A stretch of 64,000 bases of DNA from Dryococelus australis (Eukaryota > Arthropoda > Insecta > Phasmatodea > Phasmatidae): positions 296,328,466 through 296,392,465 of the forward strand of contig CM057009.1 of the NCBI GenBank assembly GCA_029891345.1. The letters run 5' to 3'. Positions 1 through 12,038 of this stretch are shown piece by piece; the stretch's first letter is position 1; each line of letters starts with the position of its first letter. The notes under the pieces are model-generated. The model did no database searches. It saw only the letters and a list, made by a program, of their open reading frames with translations, and had not been told where the DNA came from. Made by a program: the position numbers and the translations under genes.

Positions 1-1388
1 TTTCTGGCACGGTGTTGAAATGCAATAAATAATTTTAAAAATTTAAAAATTGTAAATTAACACATTCAGCTTGCAAAATATGCATGTTACCATGTGCATA
101 ATGTTCTGAACTAAATTTGTAAATAATACCTATGCATAACTAGGAAAGTAAATATTCTGGGAATATGTCTCTGTGAAGAAACAGAGATAAAATGAATATG
201 GAAAGTCTACTAGTCTATCAAAACACTTGTTTAAAAAATAGAGATACATGTTAAAATATGTCAGGTATAATTTGCATAGTATAGCTCAATGATGGAAACA
301 GTGCACACCAATTCACATAGAAGTGATAGGAATTTAGGTGCACAAGTGTTATTCGCCCATATTGCTATCTTTATTCTGTGCCTTGAATGGGTGAAACAGT
401 TCCTGATCGTGTAAGTCAGGCTTGTTCTCCCGCCCTGAGGAATGTAGGGGCGGGGCGAATCTCCTATCAACATTCCAACTATCCTGCTGGGGTTGGCCTT
501 GATGTGAGGAGAGAAAAGAACAACAGCGCAGAACGAAACATTACGAGGTCGTTTTGTTATTTGTCGCATTATAAGAGAAGGGTCGCCATGTGCCACCCAT
601 GACAAACTAGCAGCAGAAAGACAGAACTAGACCAGCAGAAATGACTCTTAACTCAAGCATACAGAATTTCACTACATAACATTGTAAAATCTTAATATCA
701 AAAATTCTAAAATTTTATTGGTCAAATGCAAATGCTTAGTTCTTATTAAACTCTATGTTCTGGCAAAAAAAAAAAACACAAAACAAAAAATTCCTTTGGG
801 TCTTTAACCCAAACTCCAAAATTAATTTCACATAATGATGACTATCAAACAAAAAAAACCATCCTAATTACATTTAACAGGCCTTGTCTACTATTTATAT
901 TCCAAAATTCGTTTCGTCCAGCCTTTTCCTTCCTATGCCCAGCCAATTTACTTTTCTGGTTCCAATTTACTGCCAAAAATTTTAAAGTTCGCCTGTGGCC
1001 AATAAATTTAATTTAATTTCCAAAAACAGTTAAGAACTACTAAAAAATTTTAATTATTTAACACAAGATAAATTACATTCACCTTAACATAAAATTATTC
1101 GTCGTCGCAGCAAGGAATTTCAAGGTTTTTACTTCTACGTTGTCACTAGTTATCTTCTTCGCAGCTACTATCGGCTGGTCGGCTCCTCAAAATCCTACAC
1201 CAACTCATCTGTATCATCTGTGCACTGCAACACTTGGCCAAAATGTAAGTTTCCGATTCCTCAAAATAAATTTATTTCCCAGCTCATGCATATCTAATTA
1301 CTCATATTTTCAAAAAATTCTCAATTTTATCTTTAGCACAAATGGCCCAATTAAAATTCGTCCCTCCACAGTTTACTAAGGGAGTTCC
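1..1388. other. AT-rich non-coding stretch
   Basis: I see no gene here. The sequence is AT-rich apart from a GC-richer patch at about 400-600, which contains a short C/G inverted motif (cccgccctg near 430 and aggggcgggg near 447). Open frames on both strands cover that patch (71 and 114 codons), but neither resembles a family I know and they are antisense to each other. The patch may be part of an unrecognised interspersed repeat. Confidence 0.5.
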
Positions 1389-1515
1389 TCAATTGGCCCA
1401 GAAAGCACTCTCCCGTGCTCTCACGATAACGTCAGAGAGAACGCTCTCTGGTAGTCTCAATTCGTCGGAGAGAGTGCGAAAGTGCGAGAGCCCAGAGAGA
1501 AAACGAAGTTGTATA
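1389..1515. repeat. GAGAG-rich block, related to 12.90-13.02 kb
   Basis: This block is dense in GAGAG and CTCTC. It appears to align in the same orientation with a block at about 12900-13020: both have gagagaa, then a stretch ending in tctcaattc or tcttaattc, then gagagagtgcgaa. Each block lies upstream of an LTR of the A/B Gypsy family. It may be an outer part of those elements or a separate old repeat. Identity was judged by eye. Confidence 0.4.
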
Positions 1516-2949
1516 CTATGATGTGATATTAGGCTGGGCCATCGAGGAATGAGGGTAATGTGGATAGGATTCAAAATGTGTAGATTCTTCGGTGGGTGAC
1601 ATCTCTTTCAGTGGAGAGCACAAGAAGATGAGGGGTCGTGTGTTCCATGGCCCTAAAGCGGCGTCCTCGATATCCCCACGTCTCTGTAATCGCTGTAGAT
1701 GTTGATGAAAAATAATCACTATATCCAGACAAGACCTATGCTAGTGAGGGCTATCGGGGCTTCCCCCAAATGCTCATGCTCCCTCCCAGCAGGTAGTTCA
1801 GGCCACCTGATGCCTTTAATGTTACGTAGTCACAGATTTGATAATAATGCGGCCAAGACATGGCCAAAGTAAATAAAAGAGCGAGTTCTGTTATGACACA
1901 TTTTAATTACTATGAACCCTCGCAAAGAGGCACTGAAATACAAAGTCGCTATTCTAATAGGCGAGCACTTAAACAGTAAATATGGTTCTAGGCCTACATG
2001 GTTTACATGAAAAATGAAGTTCCAGTCATTTAAAAAATGAGCCTGGTGCAGAGTGGCTCACTCTCTGGTTGAAACAAACACACAAGGTTCCTGGTAAATC
2101 ACGTTATACTATTGATACACTATATGATTGGTTCTAAAGATGCAAAATCTAGGGAGGATGGCACACGCATGTCCACTCTGTAAGACGACAGAAATGCTAC
2201 TTCCTGGCATTGGCATGGAGCTCGACGGTTGTCCGAGGCTCCCGCCGAAAATCACATGACTGTGATATTAAATGTAATAATGATTGCAAATAAAATGACA
2301 AGGATGGTTGCCATACCCTTTTCTTATTATTCTATAACTTGGACTTATGGAAATATAAAAGTAAAAAATGCACTTGAAACTTCCACTGTTGCCATGGCAA
2401 CCTAACCTCAACTTTTTTACAACTTTGAAATGAGCTGTAGCACTGTGATATCCTTCCCGTATAAACCTATTATGTTGATGTACATAAAAATGGGCAATTA
2501 ATTTTTAAAATACACTACTTACTTAAAAATATCATTAATATGAGGTTATCTGACCACATGTTTGGCCACATTGTTGTGCACAAAGGTTGGTTAATGTGTG
2601 CTTCACTGAAATACTGGTGAAGACCAGTAATTATTACTGGCTGTAATGTTTTTTATTTCTCAAGAAATATAAGCATGTGTGTACAAGACAAATAAGTAGC
2701 TAATAAATTCCTAAAATAATATTTGTACACTGCGTTGCTAGGTATGACAAAGTGTGTCACTGTTATTGCAAATTGTAACTGTACATCTTGTGCACGCACA
2801 TAATAACCCTAGATTTAAATAAATAGAAAAAATTTAGAATTAAAATACCCTAAGACACAATACACTGCAAGGCGAGCCCCTTCATATACTTACATTAGTT
2901 AGGAAAGGGGAAAACAAATTGCAGAAATTGTAACATGTGACAATTACTC
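1516..2949. other. Non-coding stretch
   Basis: No coding sequence, RNA gene or clear repeat is visible in this AT-rich interval between the GAGAG block and the first Gypsy LTR. Short open frames at about 1520-1720 match no family I know. Confidence 0.5.
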
Positions 2950-4369
2950 TTTCAACTATAACAAACATAACTCTAAATGTCACCCATTAAAATAGAAGCA
3001 CTGGCAAAAGAAACATGTAAGCTTATAACACTGATGCCATCCCCTTCCCCCAAGCCCGTTTGCCCCCGCTGCCGGTAGCCGCTGCAGCAAACAGCACTCT
3101 ACTGGGCACTTGTGCGCACTGGTTGGGTAGTGCACCGTAGCGGATACACTGGAGAGATGCCAGTTACAAGTGCAGCCGCAGGGCCAAGTGGAGCATTTGT
3201 GTCGTGAGCGAAATGCAAGGAGAGTGTAGTGCACAAAAGACCACATGTGTCTGTGCGCACGTATATTAAAATGAGACCCTTTAAAATGGGGCATAATTAA
3301 AAGGACAATATTTACCAAACGCTCATGAACGCCAGTCCATGCGACTGTAATATATGGAACTCTACACCACTTAAATGCCCCTGCGGGCCCCAGTGTCTTT
3401 GTTTGCTATTGTTTGTAATGTAACATTTTCACGTATTTCACCCCCATGTCATATCATGCAGTGTAATGTGTGTCTTAAAGGGTTTCATTGTGCAAGGTAT
3501 TTATTTATGGAAGAATTGTAAGCGTCAGAGTCACATGGATATGTTTTTGCACAGTTTTGGTGTGTAAGAAAATAGTCAGTGCAGGCAGCTGCCTGCCAAC
3601 GCTGGTCGGTACGCCGCGAGGGACCAGTTGGTCATACTTCTGTGACTCGGGGAGTCGGATGTGTGGACCAACAGGGTCGCATTCCGCGCGCTTGGGCAGC
3701 GCTTCATCTTTGTGAACTGATCATGTTAACGTGAGATAGACTTTAATATAAAGGAACGTTTGTTTTCCTCAGCTACCCAAGATTCTTCGCCTCCCCCCCC
3801 CCAAAGTTAGCATCGCCTAGGGAGGCTTATTTATTCTGTAAGTACTTTTGTGGCCGAGTGCCGTTTTCACAGTGTAACCATGCCGGTGGGTAAAATCTGG
3901 CAAATCAATGTAAACTGTTTCTTGAGGGGAACATTAATAAAAGCCCTGTGAACTAAAATGTAAATGTGCATTCTCATTCAGGTTGCTTACAAGCTTTAGG
4001 GGCACGGGCCCGTACCTCTCCCACCAAATATTCAGTGTGTCATGCAAAAAGTTTTCAAGTCTTTTACAGTGTTTTTATGTCCTCATTGACCTAAATATGG
4101 GTGTGTAAGTCACCCTGAGACATCACTGCATAAGTCGGTAAAGTATTTTATTACTTCAAATTCTGGAGCAACCAAGGAAGGAGATCGGTGTGACCATCGG
4201 CACACGTCCCAGGGAAAGGGGTATGATATACTGAGAATTAACACTGCACACTGATAGTGTCTGGTGCCCAGGCAATACTATAGAGATTTGGTGAGAAAAC
4301 TCCGATAAAATACTGAACACTTCCCAACCTCTAATTTATCCCCTTTTGCTCTAACCACCTAGCATCAAA
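2950..4369 (+). repeat. 5' LTR of element A (approximate)
   Basis: No coding sequence. This region aligns with the sequence upstream of element B's gag (about 13050-14500). Shared landmarks include an aattagcac/tatttattc-like block, attaataaa near 3932, a gggcacgggccc block near 4000 and a purine-rich gaggaagg-like block near 4180. Homology over more than 1 kb that ends just before a TGG-type primer site argues for a long LTR. The 5' edge is not visible as a clean TG. A shorter LTR of about 245 bp (from 4123) is the alternative, because only that part recurs at 11793-12038. Confidence 0.55.
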
Positions 4370-4387
4370 TGTTGCCCAACTCAGAGG
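4370..4387 (+). promoter_or_regulatory. Primer-binding-site region of element A (candidate)
   Basis: The sequence tgttgcccaactc follows the LTR end. It aligns with ttggcgtccctctg at the equivalent place in element B (14501), where the TGGCG start of a tRNA 3'-end primer site is clearer. The donor tRNA cannot be assigned by eye. Confidence 0.4.
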
Positions 4388-5018
4388 TGCCGTCCTTCCA
4401 TCAACTTTTCCTAACTTCAAATCAAATTGCAATTTTTTCCTAATTTTCCACGAAAATTTTACAAACTTCCAAATTCAATATCTGGCAATTCCTGCTTTCT
4501 CTGACCTACGACAATGTCAAGGAGGCATAGAGAAGATCATCAGTGCACAACCTGAGCAGTGAGATGCCGCTATAATGCTCCATGATGACAGAAAGCCAAC
4601 ACACGTGGCCAGGGCAAGAAAGTGTGCCAAAACTTGTGGCCACCACAAGGGAGGACGAAGGAGGCCAGCAGATAGCGGCCATCTAGGTGCGCTATGACAT
4701 CAGCCAGCCATGCCACCCCAGCACCGAGCTGGACAAAGGGCCTGCAATATCTTCCCCTTAACCTGCGCCATGGGTGACGAATGATGACGAAGAGGAGGAG
4801 GACAGTGGGAAGGCGAAAAACAAAAATTATCTCCCGCTCGTGCTTCCCGCTAAACACACCTCCGATCAACTTTGCGACACGCCGAGCATTGATCCCTGCC
4901 TCATGCCGCACCATGCAGGTCTGCCATGCCATGCCGAGCATCGCCTGCTCCTGACAGTGTTCCTGCATTCGTGCATCTGCGTCTACACTTCTGCGACCAC
5001 ATGGCCTTGTTTACTAAC

Positions 5019-6540
5019 ATGGCTGGCCAGATACTGAGTGATGCAACAGCATTACTGTGTCCTCATTGACTGCGCCCACTGCCGCAAGACATAATCTCAA
5101 AATACAAGCAAGGCACAACCTACTGCAAGTGTGAACATAAAACCAGCCCGACGAGCAATCGCGACGTTCACAACCACGAAAGTGAAATTGGACAGAACGA
5201 GTCAGAACTTTTGGATCCAAAATTTAACATTCATGTTAAGGATGCTCAAGCAGCAAATTTGGGGTACGACCTACTTTGCGCAGGTCGGCACACCCTACTT
5301 TTGAAATGTAAACAGTGCAACAACCATTACCATGCAGAGTGCCTCGACGGGAACGAACTTCAAACTATAAGCGGAGTAGTGTTTTCATGTAAACAATGCC
5401 ATATGCAACCAACGCCACCCAAAAATGTGATGTAAAATTGGGACTCGTCGTTTGGTGAGTTACAGTGGATGAATACATGCGAAAGTACTGGATGCACTGG
5501 GAATTCGGACAGAAAATTACATCATTGCCACAAATGCAGCCAGAGGATACATGATCAGTACAGAACCCTGGAAAAACAGCAGATGACAAGGAAGGAAAAG
5601 TTTGTGTGTGGAGACTGCACGGCCAAGGCGAAGGAAATGCCTGTTGCTGTACCCGACATTCAGAATACGCCCGTGGTACCACCCAGGATGACTCCATCTG
5701 AGTCACAGCCAACGTATGCAAATAGCATTCCTTTTACCACTCTACCTCTGATACTAATAGTAACTTATGTTCCACAAATGCAAACTTATTATCCCACACC
5801 CATCTTCACAACAAATTTTCCTGCCGTATTACCTATCATATCGATTCCGTTCCCTATGTCAACACCATTACCGAACATGCAACCAACAGTCAGCAGTGCA
5901 TTGTCAGCCACACCCAGTGTAAACAACTGGACTGATTCGCAATTTTGCTTAACACCGACCAGATTCCAAACACTCCTGACCTTCTTGGGACAGTTGAATG
6001 AAGAACCGTCAGTTTTTGTCCAGGACTTTACCGTGTTCTTGCAGTGGTATGGTGTCACGGAGGATGAGTGGCCTGGATGCATTGGAAAACAAGTGAAAGG
6101 AGGAAGCAAGACAGTGGTGGAGTGAGTTCCTACACGCATTCCAATGTCTCTTCGGAGGGACTTTCACTTCCATACAGGCTCTGAGTAAACTGACACTGCA
6201 AGAACAACAAGAGGGCGAGATGCTGACTGTGTTTATAAACCGCAAGACACACCTGGTGCGGAGGTTCCACCCAAGCCTTACAGAATGTGAAATATTGGAT
6301 GTGATTGTGGAGACCGCACTGCCGGAATACCGCCCAGCACTTGTCCCACTATTGAACAGTGACCTAGCTGAATTCATGCTTGCTGCATTAATTTTCGAGT
6401 GTAACATGTGTACCATGACAAGAGCAGGGAGGTACACTGGTGCACCAAGGACAGCGTGAGTTCGGTGATAGTAGCGTCGAAAACCAGCGTGTAAACAGAC
6501 AGCACTACCAACCCAGGAGGCTGGAACAACCCAGGGTAAA
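5019..6540 (+). pseudogene. Gag region of element A, with two PHD-like zinc modules
   Basis: The probable gag start is the ATG in acatggctggcc at 5019; the same context occurs at 15042 in element B. Two Cys-His modules follow. The first, about 5270-5405, reads C-x9-C-x2-C-x4-H-x2-C, then C-x2-C. The second, about 5475-5640, reads C-x4-C-x10-C-x2-C-x4-H, then C-x2-C. Next comes a Pro/Thr-rich linker (about 5640-5930) and a capsid-like helical region (about 5940-6450). This spacing resembles PHD or RING cross-brace fingers rather than the usual CCHC knuckle. The region is fossil and not intact. Confidence 0.65.
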
Positions 6541-6559
6541 CAATGTGAAAAATTTCTAA

Positions 6560-7060
6560 AACTGTGCATGTGGCGGTGGCAATATGCACACCTGCGAATG
6601 CGTACTGCGATGCGAACAGGTTCGTTCGGTGGGACTGCACGCGACCACCTCCGATGACGTGTCGGTACTGCCCGGGTCAACAGTTCCAATTGCGCACTAA
6701 CTGCCCGAGGAACCCGCATCGAGGGAGCAGCAAAAACAACTGCAACAACCACCGAACACCAGCCAGCAGCAAAGACCAGCCGGGAAACAGGTATTAGTGA
6801 TAAAGCCAGCAGCCGTGAATTTTGTCCCTCCCCAGGACAACACTTCCGTGGTAATGCCTCAACAGACACTAATAAATCAGGTCAATAGGTATTGTACCAA
6901 GTTTATCAGAGTTGTTGTACATGTCAATGGTATACTATCTCATGCTCTTGTTGACACAGCTGCATCTCATTACATTTGTCAGTCATGTTTTGTAAACAGT
7001 AAAGATGTAACCTCAACTGGGCATGTGATTCGTCATACCAACGGTCAATGCACGAAATAA
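6560..7060 (+). pseudogene. Nucleocapsid/protease region of element A
   Basis: A Cys-containing basic stretch near 6655-6715, including CRYCPG, looks like a nucleocapsid remnant. The interval at about 6880-7060 matches the retropepsin domain: VNGILSHALVDTAASHYI contains the active-site strand of aspartic proteases, DTAAS. The coding signal fades after about 7150 and an unrelated insertion follows. The protease would have matured Gag and Pol in the living element. Confidence 0.65.
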
Positions 7061-7374
7061 GTAGTTTGTCAAGCAACAGTAACAATTAAAATCAGAGATC
7101 TCGAAAAAATCACCTCAGCCATAATAACTGATGAAGTAATTGTTGTGTCCCGTGAAGTCACGACAATAAGACGCAACAGCGAATAGAGGGAACACTGGGA
7201 TAAATGGCGCTGCTTATTCCCACAGCTTTCCAATGTGCGCAATGTCGACAGGCCCCGTGGCCGAATACGGAGTGCGATGTGGCTCCAAGTAGTGTCAAAA
7301 GACAGGGAATCACATTCCCACAAGAAGTGTAAAGTGGCAAGCGGCTCCCTAGCCACATTAATTAATAGGAGAAT

Positions 7375-8545
7375 TTTTAGGCATTTTTAGCTGTGATTGC
7401 ACCATAATTAACTAGGGAACCCGCCCACTCCAGCATAGAGAGTAGGTAACATATCATAGCTCCACCCCTTGTTACTAAATCCGTCTCTCATAACATCCAC
7501 ACAGATTTCTGTAAATATAGCCATTATGTCACACACCGAATTTAATATGTTACTTATAAGAGTGCACATGTAATAATCTATCGCAATCAGCCACCTCAGA
7601 CATCATTTCATTTAATATCACCCTTCAAGTGCGGTGAGATACTCGTGACATCACATTCTTAGCCATATCTGGGACTCCGGCGTTCACGAGTATGTCACCG
7701 ATGTGTTTTAGTTTAGTAATCATAATTATGTACTATGTCAGCTTTATTTATCATGTTAATTGTTAAGTTCCATTTTTCGTGTTTTCATTTTGGCGCCGGA
7801 TTCGCCAGACATGCGGCGAAGCCGACGCCATGTCGTTAGTCAGACTTCAGCACTCCAGACAACTGGCAGGGCAGATGGTAAGCTCCGCATACGCCCCTCG
7901 GCAATTCAATCTAGGCTGCATTTTCTTTCATCGCAATAGTTAAGATAACTCAAGAACTTTTAAGTACTTTTATTTAGTGGAGTGGAGATCTCCCTGCATC
8001 CTGAAGTAGCTTACCAGGACTTCATGTTCGAGACGAGTTTTTACGTAACTATAACTTGAGGCCTACGCCTTATCTTCCACAGTAGTGACCACAGGCAGGT
8101 CCAGAGTGCCAGGTCCGCTTAACCAAGAGTACACATTTTCATGTGCAGCAACATTTCATTGTTCCTTTGCTGTAATAAAACAGCCATACCATAATTAGAT
8201 GTGCTATATTGTATTAACACTCCAGAGTTTATCGGGTACTGCGCCCTCATAGCAGCATCAACTTAAGAGTGTATTTCAGTGTCTGCCTCCCTCAAGTAGA
8301 GTACATTCAGTGATAATATAGGTGTGCGAAGTGGCCGACAGCTTCGCCCCAATAAAATATTTTACTTTCAACATAATTGAACTGACAATTAAATTCGCTC
8401 TCCTTCATATTGCCACGTATCCAGAGTCGCTGTGGGCAGTCAGCTGTGCAGCCCCATTCAACATTGTACACTCTACCAATTGTGGCGCCGGGTACATCAC
8501 CAGTTCCTGTTCTCCACCTGCTCCCAGGCGGGACACGAACACATC
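7375..8545. mobile_element. Insertion inside element A, probably a solo or truncated LTR
   Basis: Pol coding signal stops near 7370 and resumes near 8550 with reverse transcriptase. The ~1.2 kb between has no pol similarity. It contains polyadenylation-like motifs (aataaa near 8174 and 8351) and, near its right end, ttgtggcgccgggtacatc at 8479, where TGGCGCC resembles a primer site. The left edge may be tgtgattgc near 7391. The simplest reading is an LTR plus primer site from another retroelement, inserted after A. I see no clear target-site duplication. Confidence 0.45.
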
Positions 8546-8547
8546 AC

Positions 8548-9790
8548 AGCACCTCTGTAGGTGCAACGCATCAGGATGGAGTCATTGAACTGTCAAGGAG
8601 CCGGTATAATTCCGCGATAACAGTGGCACCGAAAAAGGATGGGACCTGGAGTTTTGGTATTGACTTCAGGCCCATCAATCAGGTGATCTGCAGCACGATA
8701 CCACCCTACATAAGCATCAAGGATGCACTAAGTTCACTAGGGAAGGCCAGGGTGATGTCGCTCGATGTAAGAAGTGGTTACTGGCAGATACAGGTACGCC
8801 AAGAAGACCTGTAAAATACAGCATTTAGCGCCCCTGACGGCCGATGATATCAATTCTGCGCCATGCCGTTTGGGCTAAAATGCGCACCTGCAAACTTCCA
8901 AAGCATGATGGTGAGAGTACTCGATGGCTTGGTAGGGTAATTACCAGTCGCCTATATTGACGAAAGAGTAATATGGTCAGAAACCTGGGAAGAAAACCTA
9001 CATTACCTTTTGCTTCTGTTGGAAAGACTTGAGATTAATGGATTAACATGTGCAATTAATAAGTGTCATTTGGGCAAAACTAATCTCGAATTCCTCGATC
9101 ATGTGGTTAACGAAGAGAAAAACAGGCCAAACCCTGAAGAGCTGGAGCTGATCGAGTTTCAGCAGGTGCCACGTACCCGGAAACAATTGAGAAATTATTT
9201 CGGCCTAATCAATTGGTTGCAGGAACACATTGAAATTTTTGCCGTTATCACCGCACCCCTCAACAACCTGCTATTACCCCTGAAGCGGTATATGTGGGGT
9301 AGTGCACAGCAAGAGGCATTCCTGAAAATGAAAGAGAAATTTCGATCGTGCCCTGCACTAGCAAGATACGACCCAGCGCGCCCCTTGTACCTGCAGACCT
9401 ATGCCAGCCAGGAGGGGCTTGGCGCCATGCTATATCAGTACAGCGACACAGGAGAGAAACATGTAATTGATTTCGCAAGTTCGAAACTGGGAAATGCAGA
9501 AAGTAGATACGAAGTGAATGAGCGAGAGTATCTCGCTGTAATTTGGGCCATTCGCAAATACAGACAGTAATTAGAATACCAGAGATTCACATTGAGGACA
9601 GATAATCGTTGTACGGCTAAATAGCATGCGGGAGGCTAGGAGTAAGCTCACGAGGTGGGCTCTATTACTACAGGCGTACGACTTTGTTATTGAGCATGTA
9701 CCAAGCAAGGAGAATGAGATAGCAAACACATTGTCACATACACCAGATGTCATGGCAACGGTAATAGCTTGCGGCAGATTTGTACCACGA
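8548..9790 (+). pseudogene. Reverse transcriptase and RNase H region of element A
   Basis: The fingers/palm region shows RYNSAITVAPKKDGTW, then IDFRPINQV, then MSLDVRSGYWQIQV, all typical of Ty3/Gypsy reverse transcriptase. A thumb/connection stretch at about 9010-9300 includes NYFGLINWLQEHI. The RNase H stretch at about 9380-9570 includes VIDFASSKLGNAESRYEVNE. The interval to about 9760 keeps the end of RNase H, including FVIEHVPSKENEIANTLSH. The region is disrupted in several places. Confidence 0.85.
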
Positions 9791-9899
9791 CGTAGTAGCA
9801 GCACAGGTAAATTGCGAATTCACAAGAGAGAAGAGGGAGAGATGCGTGAGAGAGCAAATAGATGGATGGTGAGTAGTGGAAGGGCGTGCAGAGAAATGA

Positions 9900-10800
9900 T
9901 CGCCACATGATTACACAACCCGGAGACTGTACATTCCCACGACATGCCGGGAGAGTGTTTCCGAACACGCGCATAGCAGTACTACAGCAGGACATCCAGG
10001 AGCAGAGCAGACTGTGAAAAATGACCAAGAAAATATTTTTTTTTGGCGAGGCTTAGTGCATTACATGCGGAATTGGGTGCGGAAGTGTCAGAAGTGCAAC
10101 TTGTTCAAATCACACAGAAGTAATGGCAATCAGTAGCAGCAGCCTCGGCAGCCAAAATGAACTTTCGAAACAATTTGTTTAGACCTTATGGGACCATATC
10201 AAAAATCTTATGCAGGGTAAAGGTTCACTTTAGTGGTCACAGGCAGTTTTCGCAATGGGTACCCGAAGGAAGGACAATGGGTCCCAATTTACAGACAGAG
10301 ATTGGCGTGAATTTTGTACCAGCTGGGGAGTGTGGCTCCTAAAAACTGTGATTTAACATCCCCGCACGCACCCCATGGAGAGGTGTAACCAGGAGTTGAA
10401 GTCGCAACTCTGACTCCGTTTGGGTAAGAAACATACCAGCTCTGCCGAACACCTGCCCGCCGCCCTTTTCATGTTGAGATGTAGGACAAATGCCGCAACG
10501 GGAAAATCCCAGTGCAAGTACTGCTGGGAGGGAACATCACATTGCCTAGCAGGTGGAACTGTCTACATACGAAGGAAAGTAGTGACACAGAGACCAGTGG
10601 TGCATGGCAGGAGAGGTGCAGACTCAAGTACAATAAGCAGAGGGAGCACCAGGAAAAATACGCAAATCGGTGGCTACCGGAAACGAAAAGACCGCCAACG
10701 GCGTTCACAACAGGTCAAGTCATGTATTTTAAGGCACATCTGCAGTCAGTGGCACAGAAAACTTTTGCGCAGGATTTGCACAGCGATGGATGAGACCGCA
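9900..10800 (+). pseudogene. Integrase region of element A
   Basis: The interval after RNase H has remnants of the integrase zinc domain, with Cys-His spacing around 9990-10110 including a C-x2-C at KCQKCN. A core-like region follows at about 10150-10400 and a basic C-terminal region at about 10420-10800. The C-terminal part aligns loosely with minus-strand element D at the same position in its integrase. Decay is heavy and boundaries are approximate. Confidence 0.6.
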
Positions 10801-11792
10801 CAAGGTAATAAAGGTGGTAGGTTCGACGACGTATGTGGTATGAACAGGAAGCAAGACAGTCAGAATCCACCGTGATGACATCCAGACAACAGTGGAGAGT
10901 GCCCCCAAACAAGACGGGTAGGAGCCCCAAAACGGCCAGGATGGCCCTGCTGAGGAGGAGCTACAGGAGGGAGTAAGTGGAGCAGAAAGCGGTGCAGGAC
11001 CTGGAGCATAGTTCAGGCTACCTAGTGCAGGTGAGATGATGGTGCCGTACAACACAGCGTTCACTAGGGGTCAATGTCATGCCAGCAATGCGAGGAACGA
11101 TGTCGCCACGTCCGACAGGGATGGCGATGAGGCCAAAGAGAGGGAAGAAGGAAGTCTCGCACATTGTACAGGAGGCACAGGACCGGAACAACCGGCTGGA
11201 GGAGAGGACCACCAGGAGCCCCACGATGGCATAGGCTCTGATGAGCCCGCTGGTGACGTTCTGACAGCAGAAGTTGGTGTGGCTTTCAGAGAAAACATAG
11301 CAGAATAGCAGAAGAGGACGCAGTGGGTTCGGCATCACCCGACACACAGGTGCCGGCAGGGGCCAGCCCGATGTCCCACATCAGTAGGCCCGACGCGATC
11401 GAGCCGTCAAGCTCACCCATTGGGATGGAAGCACTGGAAACAGCCCTGCTACTGCCTCAGGATGGGGATGGCGAAGAACGAGTTCCCATCCTGGTAGCGC
11501 CACCTGTCAGCATGCAAGATGACAAGAAAATGGAGGTCAGGGAACAGAACCGACCTACTGGGATGCAGTTACTGGGTCACAACCAGTATTGAGATGCGTG
11601 TAGCAGTGAAGAAAGTGGAGATGTGAGCAGTGAGGACAATGAGACTGGTGGGTTGGCAAGCCTGCTACCTCTCCAACGTCCCAGGTGGCGACGACATCCA
11701 CCGTGGGATTGTATCACCTACAGCAGCGCGACAGCAAGCCTTAGGGTGCAGGTCCGCAAGCAGCAGCAGAACAACGCGAAGCTGCCGCCACG
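10800..11792 (+). other. Long non-pol tail of element A
   Basis: About 1 kb separates the end of integrase from the terminal repeat. It encodes hydrophilic, Gly/Glu/Pro-rich open stretches on the plus strand (for example about 11036-11310 and 11323-11590). I recognise no domain, and there is no signal peptide or membrane segment of the kind an envelope protein would have. Element D also has a long stretch between integrase and LTR. Confidence 0.4.
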
Positions 11793-12038
11793 TCACTGCA
11801 TAAGTTGGTAAAGTATTGTATTTCTTCAACTTCTGGAGTAACCATGGAAGGACGTCGCTGTGGCCGTCGGCAAACGACCCAGGGAAAGGAGTCTGCTCTA
11901 CCGTGAATTGACACTACACACTGACAGTGTCTGGCGCCCAGGCAATACTACAGAGATTTTGATGAGAAAACCCCGATAAAATCCTGGCTGCTTCCCAACT
12001 TCTAATTAAATTCCTTTTTCTCCAACCACTTGCCATCA
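11793..12038 (+). repeat. 3' terminal repeat of element A
   Basis: This segment repeats 4123-4367 in the same orientation at roughly 83% identity by eye. Both copies begin tcactgcataag, share gtctggygcccaggcaatac in the middle, and end near ccacytrgcca or similar. It matches only the last part of the long 5' LTR, so the 3' LTR is either partial or the true LTR is short. I see no flanking target-site duplication. Confidence 0.75.

Larger units (their letters stand above)
2950..12038 (+). mobile_element. Ty3/Gypsy element A (fossil, with a nested insertion)
   Basis: A decayed Ty3/Gypsy LTR retrotransposon on the plus strand. In order it has a long 5' LTR, a primer-site region, gag with two PHD-like zinc modules, protease, an insertion of about 1.2 kb, reverse transcriptase, RNase H, integrase, a long non-pol tail, and a terminal repeat matching the last ~245 bp of the 5' LTR. 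It is clearly broken, with well over ten disruptions. The two terminal repeats differ at roughly one position in six by eye, so it is old. Element B at 13-18 kb is a relative. Both outer edges are approximate. Confidence 0.8.

Noticed and set aside
6009-6869. 286-codon minus-strand open frame, the longest in the window
   Set aside because: It is antisense to the gag region of element A, has no recognisable domain, and its plus-strand partner carries clear capsid and zinc-module features.
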